Source: QHXN01 sp032162705 (lineage in GTDB: Bacteria > Acidobacteriota > Blastocatellia > Pyrinomonadales > Pyrinomonadaceae). From it: a DNA stretch of 64,000 bases. The notes below the pieces were generated by a model. The model was not told where the DNA came from. It did no database searches and worked only from the letters and a program-made list of their open reading frames with translations. Below, one piece after another: positions 32,054 to 39,730 of the stretch; within the stretch, counting starts at the first letter, position 1, and each line of letters begins with the position of its first letter. Both the position numbers and the translations under genes were made by a program. The DNA lies in NCBI GenBank assembly GCA_032162705.1, contig JAVRON010000020.1:1-64000 (forward strand), given 5' to 3'.

Positions 32054-32108
32054 CTCGGAATCTGCTGCCCCGTGCTCTCTTGTGCCTGACGACTTGCCCG
32101 CGGCGGTT

Positions 32109-32333
32109 TCAGGGCGAAGGCATGTTCGGGCTGTCCGGGTCTATCGGGTTCCGGTCATCCGGGTTGATGCTCGTCGAATCCCTCGCCGTCGAACCGCCCG
32201 CGGGGCGATCAGCGTGCGTGTCCGCGTGGTCGTGACGGCCCGCCTCTTTTCCTTCAAACGAGGATTTCTCCTCGCCCTTGCCCGTGCCCGCGTCATGCGA
32301 GGGCGAATGGCTCGTACTGTCATGCTCTTCCAT
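32109..32333 (-). CDS. small acidic disordered protein of the hydrogenase operon
   Basis: 74 residues, rich in D, S, H, G and P, without hydrophobic core, so probably disordered. Eight histidines and many acids could bind metal, but that is speculation. A strong ribosome site (GAGGAGG, eight bases before the ATG) and placement between two operon genes support it as real. The name cannot be assigned. Confidence 0.55.
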   Translation of the reverse strand: MEEHDSTSHSPSHDAGTGKGEEKSSFEGKEAGRHDHADTHADRPAGGSTARDSTSINPDDRNPIDPDSPNMPSP

Positions 32334-32354
32334 CTTCAGTCCTCCTCGTCGAAC

Positions 32355-32888
32355 TCATGGCCGCCCCGTCAGTCTCACCAGAGGCACGAGACCCGTTGGA
32401 GCGGGTGGCTCCAAAACCCCTTCGGCCTCAATCGCGCTTACGTCGGGGGCCGCTTCAAAGATGGCCTCTTCAATGGCGAGCTTGAGCGTCATGGAGGACG
32501 AAGGACAACTCTGGCAGCTTCCCTGAAGTCGCAGCCTGACCACGCCGTCCTCCACGCCGAGCATCTCGACCTCGCCGCCGTGCGAATGCAGATAGGGTCG
32601 GACTTTATCCAGAGCCTGCAACACACGCGTCTCCAACGCGACCGGGTGCAGCCCGTAGAGCAGCAGCATCCCTGCGACCAACTCGTCACGCCCGAAGTCG
32701 TCAATGACGGACTGGCCCGCCGCTCCCCCTTCGGCGGCGATCTCCAGCATCCGCTCGATGCCTGCGCCGTGAAACTCCATCAGCGATTGCAGAAGCTCAA
32801 GCGCGCTTGCACGCGCCTCCGCGTCGGCCAACGCCTCGACCTTGCGGGTCAACTCGTCAATGCGCTGGATCAGTTGTTGAGATTCCAT
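32355..32888 (-). CDS. NifU-like Fe-S scaffold protein
   Basis: 177 residues from the ATG at 32888. An N-terminal helical part is followed by a NifU C-terminal-type domain: LDKVRPYLHSHGGEVEMLGVEDGVVRLRLQGSCQSCPSS, whose CxxC holds a transferable [4Fe-4S] cluster. It probably supplies clusters to HhyS. A longer frame from 32969 is rejected because its extra 27 residues (LNTHHSSLITHH and the like) are translation of LIR-14. No clear Shine-Dalgarno sequence. Confidence 0.9.
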   Translation of the reverse strand: MESQQLIQRIDELTRKVEALADAEARASALELLQSLMEFHGAGIERMLEIAAEGGAAGQSVIDDFGRDELVAGMLLLYGLHPVALETRVLQALDKVRPYLHSHGGEVEMLGVEDGVVRLRLQGSCQSCPSSSMTLKLAIEEAIFEAAPDVSAIEAEGVLEPPAPTGLVPLVRLTGRP

Positions 32889-32893
32889 AAGAG

Positions 32894-32984
32894 GGTGATG
32901 AGTGATGAGTGATGAATGATGAGTGTTAAGAAAAGACGGCTGCCGCTGTTCTTTCTTATCACTTATCACTCATCACTCATCACT
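32894..32984. repeat. LIR-14, family E inverted repeat between hhyL and the NifU-like gene
   Basis: ggtgatgagtgatgagtgat... (32894-32935) faces ctttcttatcacttatcact... (32951-32984). It lies inside the structural operon, starts six bases after the hhyL stop, and ends five bases before the next start codon. It could set expression ratios between the two genes. Confidence 0.9.
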
Positions 32985-32989
32985 ACTTT

Positions 32990-34798
32990 TTACTTCATCG
33001 CGCCGAACATCGGCGAGTGGCGAGTCTCCAGAACCTTGCCGTTGCCGAGGTACATGTGTACGCCGCAGGGCAGGCACGGGTCGAAGCTGCGGACGGCGCG
33101 CATGATGTCGATGCCCTTGAAGTTGTCGGGGCCGTTCTCCTCGAAGATGGGCGTGTTCTGCACCGCGTCTTCATAAGGCCCCGGCGTTCCGTAGAGGTCG
33201 CGCGGGGTGGCGTTCCAGGGCGTCGGCGGGTACGGGTGATAGTTTGCGATCTTGCCATCGCGGATGACGACGTGATGCGAAAGGACGCCGCGCACCGCTT
33301 CGTGGAAGCCGCAGCCGATGGCGTCGTCCGGCACTTTGAACTCAGACCAGGTCTTGGTGCGCCCCGCGTGCAGCTCTTCGAGCGCCTTCTCGGCGAAGTG
33401 TAGAGCGGCAGCGGCGGCGTAAGCCTGGAAGTATGTGCGCGCGCGGTCGCGCTCGATGGCGTTCGACCACTTCGGAATCTTCCACTCGAATTCGACTTCG
33501 GGCTTGAGGGCCGTCTGCGGCAGGTAAATCTTGACGCTGTGACCCGTGGCCTTGATGTAGCCGATATCGACCGTCCCGGCGAGTGCCGTTGACCAGAGGC
33601 GCGCTATTGGGCCGCCGCCCGTGTCGAGCGCGAGATATTTACTGCCGTCGCCCTGTTCGCCCTCGTGATACCAGCGCGGGCACATGACCCAACTGTACTT
33701 GTCGTCGAAGTCGCGCTTCTGCGGTCTCGGCGTCGTGGTCTGGTTCCAGGGGTGGCGCTGGTCTACCGGGTTGCCGAGCGGGTCTGTCTTGACGAAGGTC
33801 TCGCCGTCCTGCCAGTCGTCGTAGTAGGAGTGGCCGAGCAGGATGCGTATGCCGAGGTTGATGTCAACCAGATCGTGCGTGACGGCCTTGCCGTCTACGA
33901 TGACGCCCGGCGTGACGAACATCGCCTTGCCCCACTTGCCCATGTTCTCGTAACGATAGTCGCATTCCGCCGGGTCGTTGAAAGAACCCCAGCAGCCGAG
34001 CAGGATGCGTCGCTGTCCAACCTTCTCGTAGCCGGGCAGCGCGTCGTAGAAGAAGTCGAACAGGTCGTCGTGCAGCGGCACGACCTTCTTCATGAACTCG
34101 ACGTAGCGCATCAGGCGGACGATGTAGTCGGTGAAAAGCTGGACGGTCGGGACAGTCCCGACGCCGCCCGGATAGAGTGTAGAAGGATGGACGTGGCGGC
34201 CTTCCATCAGGCAGAACATCTCGCGCGTGTAGCGGCTGACGTGCAAGGTCTCTCGATAGAACTCGCCCGTGAACGGGTTCAAGGCCGTCATGATGTCGGC
34301 GATGGTCTTGAAGCCATGGTCTTCCGCGTGCGGCGCAGGGGTCGTCTTCGCCTTCTCCCAGACCGAGGGGTTCGTCTCCTTGACCATCTGCTCGCAGAAG
34401 TCAACGCCGACCAGATTGTCCTGAAAGATGTTGTGATCGAACATGTACTCGGCGGCTTCGCCGAGGTTGACGATCCATTCGGCGATGGCGGGCGGGCGAA
34501 CGTCGAAGGCCATGTTCTGCGCGTAGGTGGCGCAGGTCGCGTGGTTGTCGCCGCAGATGCCGCAGATGCGGCTGGTGATGAAGTGTGCGTCGCGCGGGTC
34601 TTTGCCCTTCATGAAGATCGAGTAGCCGCGAAAGATCGAAGAGGTCGAGTAGCACTCGGCGACCTCCCGGTTGGCGAAGTCGATCTTGGTGTAGATGCCT
34701 AAGGAACCGACGATGCGCGTGATCGGGTCCCAGTTCATGTCAACCAGCGTGCGGGGTTTGGCCGGAGCCTGCGTGCCGACTCTCGTTGTCGTACTCAT
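32990..34798 (-). CDS. hhyL: group 1h [NiFe]-hydrogenase large subunit
   Basis: 602 residues. The NiFe centre is bound by C79 and C82 (RICGICGDNH, L1 motif) and by C575 and C578 (DPCLPCGVH, L2 motif). Cleavage by the protease is expected after H581, releasing a tail of 21 residues. The sequence start MNWDPITRIVGSLGIYTKIDF and the DPCLPCGVHMYLGNGK end are typical of the actinobacterial-type group 1h (formerly group 5). Such enzymes oxidise trace H2 in air and tolerate oxygen. AAGGAG lies nine bases upstream. The start follows hhyS by 17 bases. Confidence 0.97.
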   Translation of the reverse strand: MSTTTRVGTQAPAKPRTLVDMNWDPITRIVGSLGIYTKIDFANREVAECYSTSSIFRGYSIFMKGKDPRDAHFITSRICGICGDNHATCATYAQNMAFDVRPPAIAEWIVNLGEAAEYMFDHNIFQDNLVGVDFCEQMVKETNPSVWEKAKTTPAPHAEDHGFKTIADIMTALNPFTGEFYRETLHVSRYTREMFCLMEGRHVHPSTLYPGGVGTVPTVQLFTDYIVRLMRYVEFMKKVVPLHDDLFDFFYDALPGYEKVGQRRILLGCWGSFNDPAECDYRYENMGKWGKAMFVTPGVIVDGKAVTHDLVDINLGIRILLGHSYYDDWQDGETFVKTDPLGNPVDQRHPWNQTTTPRPQKRDFDDKYSWVMCPRWYHEGEQGDGSKYLALDTGGGPIARLWSTALAGTVDIGYIKATGHSVKIYLPQTALKPEVEFEWKIPKWSNAIERDRARTYFQAYAAAAALHFAEKALEELHAGRTKTWSEFKVPDDAIGCGFHEAVRGVLSHHVVIRDGKIANYHPYPPTPWNATPRDLYGTPGPYEDAVQNTPIFEENGPDNFKGIDIMRAVRSFDPCLPCGVHMYLGNGKVLETRHSPMFGAMK

Positions 34799-34815
34799 TA
34801 GTTTGTCGCTCCTTC

Positions 34816-35880
34816 TCAGTAGCTCTTGGGCTTGTAGCCGGTTGTCAGTTCAGTACCCTTGTGCCGCCACTTCGGCTCCTTGTTGACCGTCGTGTTGGTC
34901 ACGCCGCGCAAGCGTCGAATCATCCTGCCGTAGACGCCGATCATGCCCGCGGAGAGTTTTGCGCCCGGCGGCTCGTCCATGAACGGCATAAACTTATCGG
35001 GGAAGCCGGGCATCGTGCAGCCGATGCAGATGCCGCCGACGTTCGGGCAGCCGCCTAGCCCTGCCATCCACCCGCGCTTCGGCACGTTGCAGTTGACGAC
35101 CGGCCCCCAGCATCCAAGCTTGACGATGCACTTCGGCGAGCCGTACTCGGTGGCGAAGTCCGCCTGCTCATAGTATCCCGCGCGGTCGCAGCCCTCATGC
35201 ACGGTCTTTCCGAAGAGCCAGGTCGGACGCAACTGGTCGTCGAGCGGAATCATCGGCGCAAGCCCCGCCAACTGGTAGAGCAGGTAGAGCAGCGTCTCCA
35301 TGAAGTTGTCGGGCTGGACGGGGCAGCCGGGGACGTTGACGATGGGGAGACCCGCCTTCGACTTCCAGTCCCAGCCGAGATAGTCGGCGAGTCCCATCGC
35401 ACCCGTAGGATTGCCCGCCATCGCGTGGATGCCACCGTAGGTCGCGCAGGTTCCGCAGGCGACGACGGCCACGGCCTTCGGTGCAAGGCGGGTGATCCAC
35501 TCTGTCGTCGGAATCGGCTGGTTCGTCATCGGGTCGTTGCCCAACGCCGCCCAGTAGCCTTCCTCTTTAATATCCTCGTTCGGAATCGAGCCTTCGACGA
35601 CGAGGACGAAGGGGTCGATCAAGCCCTGCTCGGCCTGATACCAATACTTCATAAAGTCGTCGCCGACCTCGTAGGCGAGCACCGGATTATGCAAGTGTAC
35701 TTTCGGAAGTCCAGGTATCGCCCCCATCACCACATCCTCGATGCTCGGCTGAGTCGCCGCGGTGATCGAGACCGTGTCGCCGTCACAACTGAGGCCCGCC
35801 GTGATCCAAAGAATGTGGACTTCCTTGACCGCAGGTGCTCGCTGCGTCACCCGCCCGTATGGAGCCACTTCTGCTGCCAT
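34816..35880 (-). CDS. hhyS: group 1h [NiFe]-hydrogenase small subunit
   Basis: 354 residues from the ATG at 35880, preceded by GAGGAG; a longer frame to 35952 has no such site. It carries three Fe-S clusters. The proximal site reads C32-DG-D35, i.e. CxxD in place of CxxC, with C142/C145 and C186 further on; the distal clusters use H228, C231, C251, C257 and C264, C278, C285, C288. A 3Cys-1Asp proximal cluster is the known mark of group 1h. There is no twin-arginine signal, so the enzyme is probably cytoplasmic-side. It is the first gene of the operon. Confidence 0.96.
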   Translation of the reverse strand: MAAEVAPYGRVTQRAPAVKEVHILWITAGLSCDGDTVSITAATQPSIEDVVMGAIPGLPKVHLHNPVLAYEVGDDFMKYWYQAEQGLIDPFVLVVEGSIPNEDIKEEGYWAALGNDPMTNQPIPTTEWITRLAPKAVAVVACGTCATYGGIHAMAGNPTGAMGLADYLGWDWKSKAGLPIVNVPGCPVQPDNFMETLLYLLYQLAGLAPMIPLDDQLRPTWLFGKTVHEGCDRAGYYEQADFATEYGSPKCIVKLGCWGPVVNCNVPKRGWMAGLGGCPNVGGICIGCTMPGFPDKFMPFMDEPPGAKLSAGMIGVYGRMIRRLRGVTNTTVNKEPKWRHKGTELTTGYKPKSY

Positions 35881-36301
35881 GACTGCTCCTCCTCTTTTAT
35901 GTTTAGCTTGTTTGCGGGTTGATGTTGGTGGGCCAATCGGTCGCTTTCGCAACTCAGGGCGCTAGCATCAGCCTCTGGTTTGACGACCGGGGCGGGTTCT
36001 ATCTTAAGGGTCATAACCTTCCCCGGCCCGATCCCTTCACCGTGCGATGACAATCCGCCGCCTTGCTGCTTCGGCTCTACGTCAGAGCGGCGACTGACAG
36101 GCCATTTGGGACAAGCGGCAACGGGCGAACATAATTTCTTTGGCAACCGGGGGAGTTGCGGCCAGCGGGGGATGCGCGTCAATGAAGGGTTTCGGCGCAG
36201 CTTGCTTCTACGGAGTGGGTCGGGGTCGCTTCGTGCCAGTCCTTCGTCTGGAAGGACTATCTAACTTCGCTACTGCCGAATGCTTTTTTTGACGTGGCCG
36301 T

Positions 36302-36330
36302 AGTCTACGCCGCGCTATATGCGGTGTCAA
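36302..36330 (-). promoter_or_regulatory. candidate sigma-70 promoter for the hydrogenase operon
   Basis: On the minus strand TTGACA (36330-36325) is followed by a 17-base spacer and TAGACT (36307-36302). The -35 is perfect, the -10 matches four of six. Transcription would run toward hhyS with a leader of about 415 bases. Confidence 0.4.
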
Positions 36331-36528
36331 ACATATTCTTTGGAGAGCCTGAAGATGCGCTGATCGGCTGGAAACCTCGTGCATTTCAGCCTGAGCGAGC
36401 TTGAGCCGGAAGCGCCTTTCGACGCTTAGATGGTGCTCGTCTTTGGGCAGCGCACGGCGGCGTGCGACTTCGCCGTCACTCTTTGACTACTACGACCGCC
36501 AAACTACGGGGCGGGCGCAAATTAATAA

Positions 36529-36565
36529 GCGTGCGCGCGGCTTTGAAACAAAGCCGCGCGCACGC
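36529..36565. terminator. 16-bp perfect hairpin downstream of a minus-strand gene
   Basis: gcgtgcgcgcggcttt (36529-36544) is complementary to 36550-36565 with a 5-base loop. On the minus strand a T-rich TTATTAATTT follows, so it probably ends the gene at 36621-37079. Confidence 0.75.
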
Positions 36566-36620
36566 TCTTTCGTTACTTTCAGATTTACGGGTGGCGTCGT
36601 CGCTTCACACCGACTGCGAT

Positions 36621-37079
36621 TTAGTAGCCGTTGTAGCCGTCGTTGTAACCGTTCTCGTACCCTTCGCGGAAGTAACGTCGGTACAGTTCCTTATCGCCGA
36701 GGCGTGAACTGTAGTCCTTCGTGGCGTTCCGGTAGGCGCTGTTGTCGCGGAAGTTGGAGTTCCGCCTCCGGTTGCGATCCTTGCGCGCCTCCTTGATGCC
36801 CTCGTTGTAGCCTGCGTTCAGAGCGGTCTGCCGGAGTTGGAAAGAGCCGCCGTACTGGCCGTAGCGATCCCAGTTGCGACCGCGGCGATCATCACGCCTG
36901 TCCTGTCTGTCGTCACGCCTATTTTGTCTGTCATCACGCCGCTGGTCGCGATTATCGTCGCGCTGGTCACGATTCTGGTAGCTGCCCTGCCCGGCGAAAG
37001 CCGTCGCGCCAAGCGCCAGAGAAGCGACCAGCGTCAGCATGAACGTCCTCGCTAGAAATCCTCGACTCCTGTTTTTCAT
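36621..37079 (-). CDS. exported basic protein with RDDRQ-type repeats
   Basis: 152 residues from the second of two adjacent ATGs, with GGGAGGA just upstream. The signal peptide is FMLTLVASLALGATAFAGQ. Then a run of charged repeats (RDQRDD, NRRDDRQ, DRRDDRRG; about 35-68) is followed by a segment with LNAGYNEGIKEARKDR and a tyrosine/glycine-rich end (YRRYFREGYENGYNDGYNGY). It is probably disordered and surface- or periplasm-located. The function is unknown. Confidence 0.72.
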   Translation of the reverse strand: MKNRSRGFLARTFMLTLVASLALGATAFAGQGSYQNRDQRDDNRDQRRDDRQNRRDDRQDRRDDRRGRNWDRYGQYGGSFQLRQTALNAGYNEGIKEARKDRNRRRNSNFRDNSAYRNATKDYSSRLGDKELYRRYFREGYENGYNDGYNGY

Positions 37080-37364
37080 CATTCCTCCCTCTCACTCCCA
37101 TCAACCTTATTGATGGCCGTCTATGAACTCTTCTCGCATACTCAAAATAGGCCGAGCAAGTCGCCGTGCCTTCATAAAGCTCGGTGGGAGAGTACGACCT
37201 AACAGGTAAGACACCGATGATTAGCGAACGGTTACAACCACCTCGCTCGTACGCGAGAAGCGTTCGAGTGCGAGAGTCTCTCGAAATGGGTGGATGCGGT
37301 CGTCAAAACGCGCGACGGCTTCAAATGTCACGTCAGTAGCTCGCGAGCGCTTTTGTTGAAGTCT

Positions 37365-37634
37365 CTATCCCCTGCGACGGTGCCTTCGATTCCTGTGCCT
37401 CTGGACGAGATAGCCAGTTCCCGCGCCCGCGCCCGCACCGATAGCCGCACCCTTCTTGCCGCCGATCAAGGCTCCGCCCGCCGCGCCCGCAACGCCCCCG
37501 ACGATGGCCCCTCTCCTCCGGCTATGGTGATGACGACGCTGAGCGGCGTAGCCTGTGCTCAAGAATGCCCCGAGCATTAAGGTGATGCCGAGAAGCATCA
37601 CAACTATGCGTTTACATAGGATGGAACGTACCAT
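37365..37634 (-). CDS. small glycine-zipper exported protein
   Basis: 89 residues. The signal peptide (VVMLLGITLMLGAFLSTGYA) is followed by HHHSRRRG and a glycine zipper (AIVGGVAGAAGGALIGG, then GAAIGAGAGAGTGYLV). It ends in a basic RHRNRRHRRRG. Glycine-zipper domains of this kind insert in or span the outer membrane. It is a single gene between two other minus-strand genes. Confidence 0.75.
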   Translation of the reverse strand: MVRSILCKRIVVMLLGITLMLGAFLSTGYAAQRRHHHSRRRGAIVGGVAGAAGGALIGGKKGAAIGAGAGAGTGYLVQRHRNRRHRRRG

Positions 37635-37737
37635 TTGTTTACCCTTTACCTCCGAAAAGATTGTCTGCTGCGTTAAGGTGCAATACCCGTGCCCCGCAGG
37701 ATGACTTTAGGTAAGACGACAGCCCGGGTTGTGTCAA

Positions 37738-38388
37738 TCAACTTGCAGGGTCGGCAAGTTTGGCGGATGCCTTCACATTCGACTCAGACGGCGAGGGTGT
37801 GCGGAAATAGCGGAAGAGATACCAGCCGAGCACGGCCACGAAAAGCAGCCCGACGATCATCCACACGAAGTCACCGAGGAAACCGCTGATGGCCTCGACC
37901 TCATCGCTGAAGAATTTACCCAGCAGGACGTAGAGGACGACCCACAACGCTTCGCCCGCGATGTCGTAGAGAAGAAAGCGCGGCCAGGGGTAGCGCGTCA
38001 GCCCGGAGGTGATGTTGACGACGGGGCCCAGCGGGGTCAGCAGCCAGCGGCTGAAAAAGATTCCCGCGCCCTCGTGCCGCCGCAGCCAGTCCTCCGCGGA
38101 CTTGAGACGCTCCTCGCCGCCGACCCAACTGCTCAGACGTAAGGCCAAACGCCGCCCGCCCCAGCGCCCCAACGCGTACCCGACATTATCGCCCAGGATG
38201 GCCCCGGCACTCGCCAGCAAGAGCACCGGCCACAGCTTCATGTCGCCCTGTTCGACGAACGAGCCGGCAACGAGCAGCAACAGACTCGCGGGCGTGGGGA
38301 CGCCCATGCAGCCGACGAGCAGAGTCCCGAATAGAACGGGCAGGCCGTAGACTCCCAGCGTGCTCAAAAGGTAGTCGCTGAGATTCAT
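37738..38388 (-). CDS. DedA-family membrane protein
   Basis: 216 residues from the ATG at 38388; the frame is open further upstream but that part is the shadow of the next gene. The VTT/DedA domain shows TLLVGCMGVPTPASLLLLVAGSF, GDNVGYALGRWGGRRL, FFSRWLLTPLGPVVNITSGLTRYPWPRFLLYD and GEALWVVLYVLLG. DedA proteins are thought to translocate undecaprenyl phosphate or phospholipids across the membrane. The ATG overlaps the upstream stop by four bases. Confidence 0.9.
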   Translation of the reverse strand: MNLSDYLLSTLGVYGLPVLFGTLLVGCMGVPTPASLLLLVAGSFVEQGDMKLWPVLLLASAGAILGDNVGYALGRWGGRRLALRLSSWVGGEERLKSAEDWLRRHEGAGIFFSRWLLTPLGPVVNITSGLTRYPWPRFLLYDIAGEALWVVLYVLLGKFFSDEVEAISGFLGDFVWMIVGLLFVAVLGWYLFRYFRTPSPSESNVKASAKLADPAS

Positions 38389-38768
38389 CGTGGTGGCGTG
38401 CTCCCGTTCGGCGGGCCTTCGTCGGGCGGAGGTGGCGGCGGGTATGGCGGGCGCGAATGAACGATGGCTTCCTGTAGCTCCGAGATCAGGGCTTCGACGG
38501 GACGGTTCTGCGCGAGCGCAATATCCCTGAGTGGCCGCCTGTCGGGCGGCCCCGGCGGCAGACCGATGGCTCTGTCGAGTACGTGCGGCGGCACACGGTA
38601 AGAGTGCGCGACGTAGTGGACGTTCATCCACGCGCGGATCGGCTCGTCCCTGTGGTTACGCCAGTAGACGGCGCGTCGTACCGTGCGTACACCGAAGAGC
38701 ACGGTGAAGAGCAGCGCCACCAAAAAGGTAGCCAACAGAACCCACTGTCGCCAGCCGAGCTTTCTCAT
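38385..38768 (-). CDS. single-span membrane protein coupled to the DedA gene
   Basis: 127 residues, not recognised. One membrane span near the N terminus (WVLLATFLVALLFTVLFG) is followed by RNHRDEPIRAWMNVHYVAHSYRVPPHVLD, which looks like a conserved small cytoplasmic domain. A proline-rich tail (YPPPPPPDEGPP) closes it. The four-base overlap with the DedA gene suggests joint action at the membrane. Confidence 0.7.
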   Translation of the reverse strand: MRKLGWRQWVLLATFLVALLFTVLFGVRTVRRAVYWRNHRDEPIRAWMNVHYVAHSYRVPPHVLDRAIGLPPGPPDRRPLRDIALAQNRPVEALISELQEAIVHSRPPYPPPPPPDEGPPNGSTPPR

Positions 38769-38774
38769 TGTGGT

Positions 38775-39533
38775 TTATTCGGGCACGAGCGCAACGCGGA
38801 AGCCTGCCAGCGACCACTCCTCTTCGCCTTCGACCACACGGACGTATGAGAAGTCGCCCGGCGCATTCGAGCCGACGGCGAAACAGGTCGCATTGCCCTG
38901 CTCGTCACGATAGAAGCCAAGCTCCAAAGTCTCTGTCTCGCTCCACTCCGGATGGAAGACCGTGCCGACGAGATTGAAGACGGCGGGCGGGCAGACCGTC
39001 GCGCGATAGCCGTCGGGCAGGAGTGCGCGTGCGCGCCAGTCTTCATTGAGGACGCGGACGAATTCGCGCAGAGAGAGATAATTGTGTGCGTAGCGCGTGC
39101 CGTTGACCATGCCGGCCCGCCCCACGTACGGCGCGAAAGGGTCTGCGAAAGGGTCATGGCCGTAAAGGCTTCCGTAAGCCTGCCGGTTGCCCGGAAGGTA
39201 GTGCGGCTTCCGCGTCGTCTCGACGCCGATGACGCGGCCCTGTTGGCGCGCGTGCCCCTCGAAGATTCGTTCGCGGTAACTCGGCGCATGCTCGCGCGCA
39301 CGCGCAAACTCACGCGAGGCCGTCGGGTAGAGCCGCGCCGCGTAAGAGTCGTCGAGCGGCAGGGCTTGCGCCGAAGGAATGATGTGCCATTCAATGTTAA
39401 AGTGACTCAGGCTCTCCGCCACACCCGGACGCAACTCAAACTTCGAGTCAGAGGGCGCGAGCACCTCCGCATCCGTCTCAAGCCCAAAGAACTCTCGAAG
39501 CCTGCCCGCACGCTCCTTCGTCCAGTCGCCCAT
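38775..39533 (-). CDS. protein of unknown function
   Basis: 252 residues from the ATG at 39533, where AGGAGGG sits nine bases upstream; the open frame to 39629 lacks one. No signal peptide or membrane span. Segments with regular composition include RKPHYLPGNRQAYGSLYGHDPFADPF, NYLSLREFVRVLNEDWRARALLPDGYRATVCPPAVFNLVGTVFHPEWSETETLELGFY. It ends WSLAGFRVALVPE. I do not recognise the family. Confidence 0.68.
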   Translation of the reverse strand: MGDWTKERAGRLREFFGLETDAEVLAPSDSKFELRPGVAESLSHFNIEWHIIPSAQALPLDDSYAARLYPTASREFARAREHAPSYRERIFEGHARQQGRVIGVETTRKPHYLPGNRQAYGSLYGHDPFADPFAPYVGRAGMVNGTRYAHNYLSLREFVRVLNEDWRARALLPDGYRATVCPPAVFNLVGTVFHPEWSETETLELGFYRDEQGNATCFAVGSNAPGDFSYVRVVEGEEEWSLAGFRVALVPE

Positions 39534-39730
39534 AAGGCTCGTCCCTCCTGTGACATATTCGACACCGTAATACATTTCAATCACAAATTTATCGTGATGC
39601 CGGTCGGTAAGGCACTGGATAAAGTTCAATCATTCATATCCCACTCGGGGCAAGAGTCAAGCATCATAAAGTGTAACCGACAAACGCGGCCCGGCGTCTT
39701 AAATTAAAGGATCAGTGATCGAGTCCGCCT

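Larger units (their letters stand above)
35881..36620. other. 740-base noncoding region upstream of the hydrogenase operon
   Basis: I find no credible gene. It holds a candidate minus-strand promoter (36302-36330), a hairpin (agtccttc at 36238-36245 with gaaggact at 36251-36258) and the terminator hairpin at 36529-36565. The rest may be a long 5' leader of hhyS. Short open frames here have no ribosome site or protein-like content. Confidence 0.6.

Noticed and set aside
32888..32969. Longer NifU-like protein starting at 32969
   Set aside because: The extra residues (LITHH-type) are translation of LIR-14 words.
33665..34702. 345-codon open frame on the plus strand opposite hhyL
   Set aside because: Shadow of the hydrogenase large-subunit gene; no ribosome site and no recognisable fold.
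36100..36300. Possible RNA gene or riboswitch in the hydrogenase upstream region
   Set aside because: Only a short 8-bp hairpin is visible; no known riboswitch core or tRNA-like arms.
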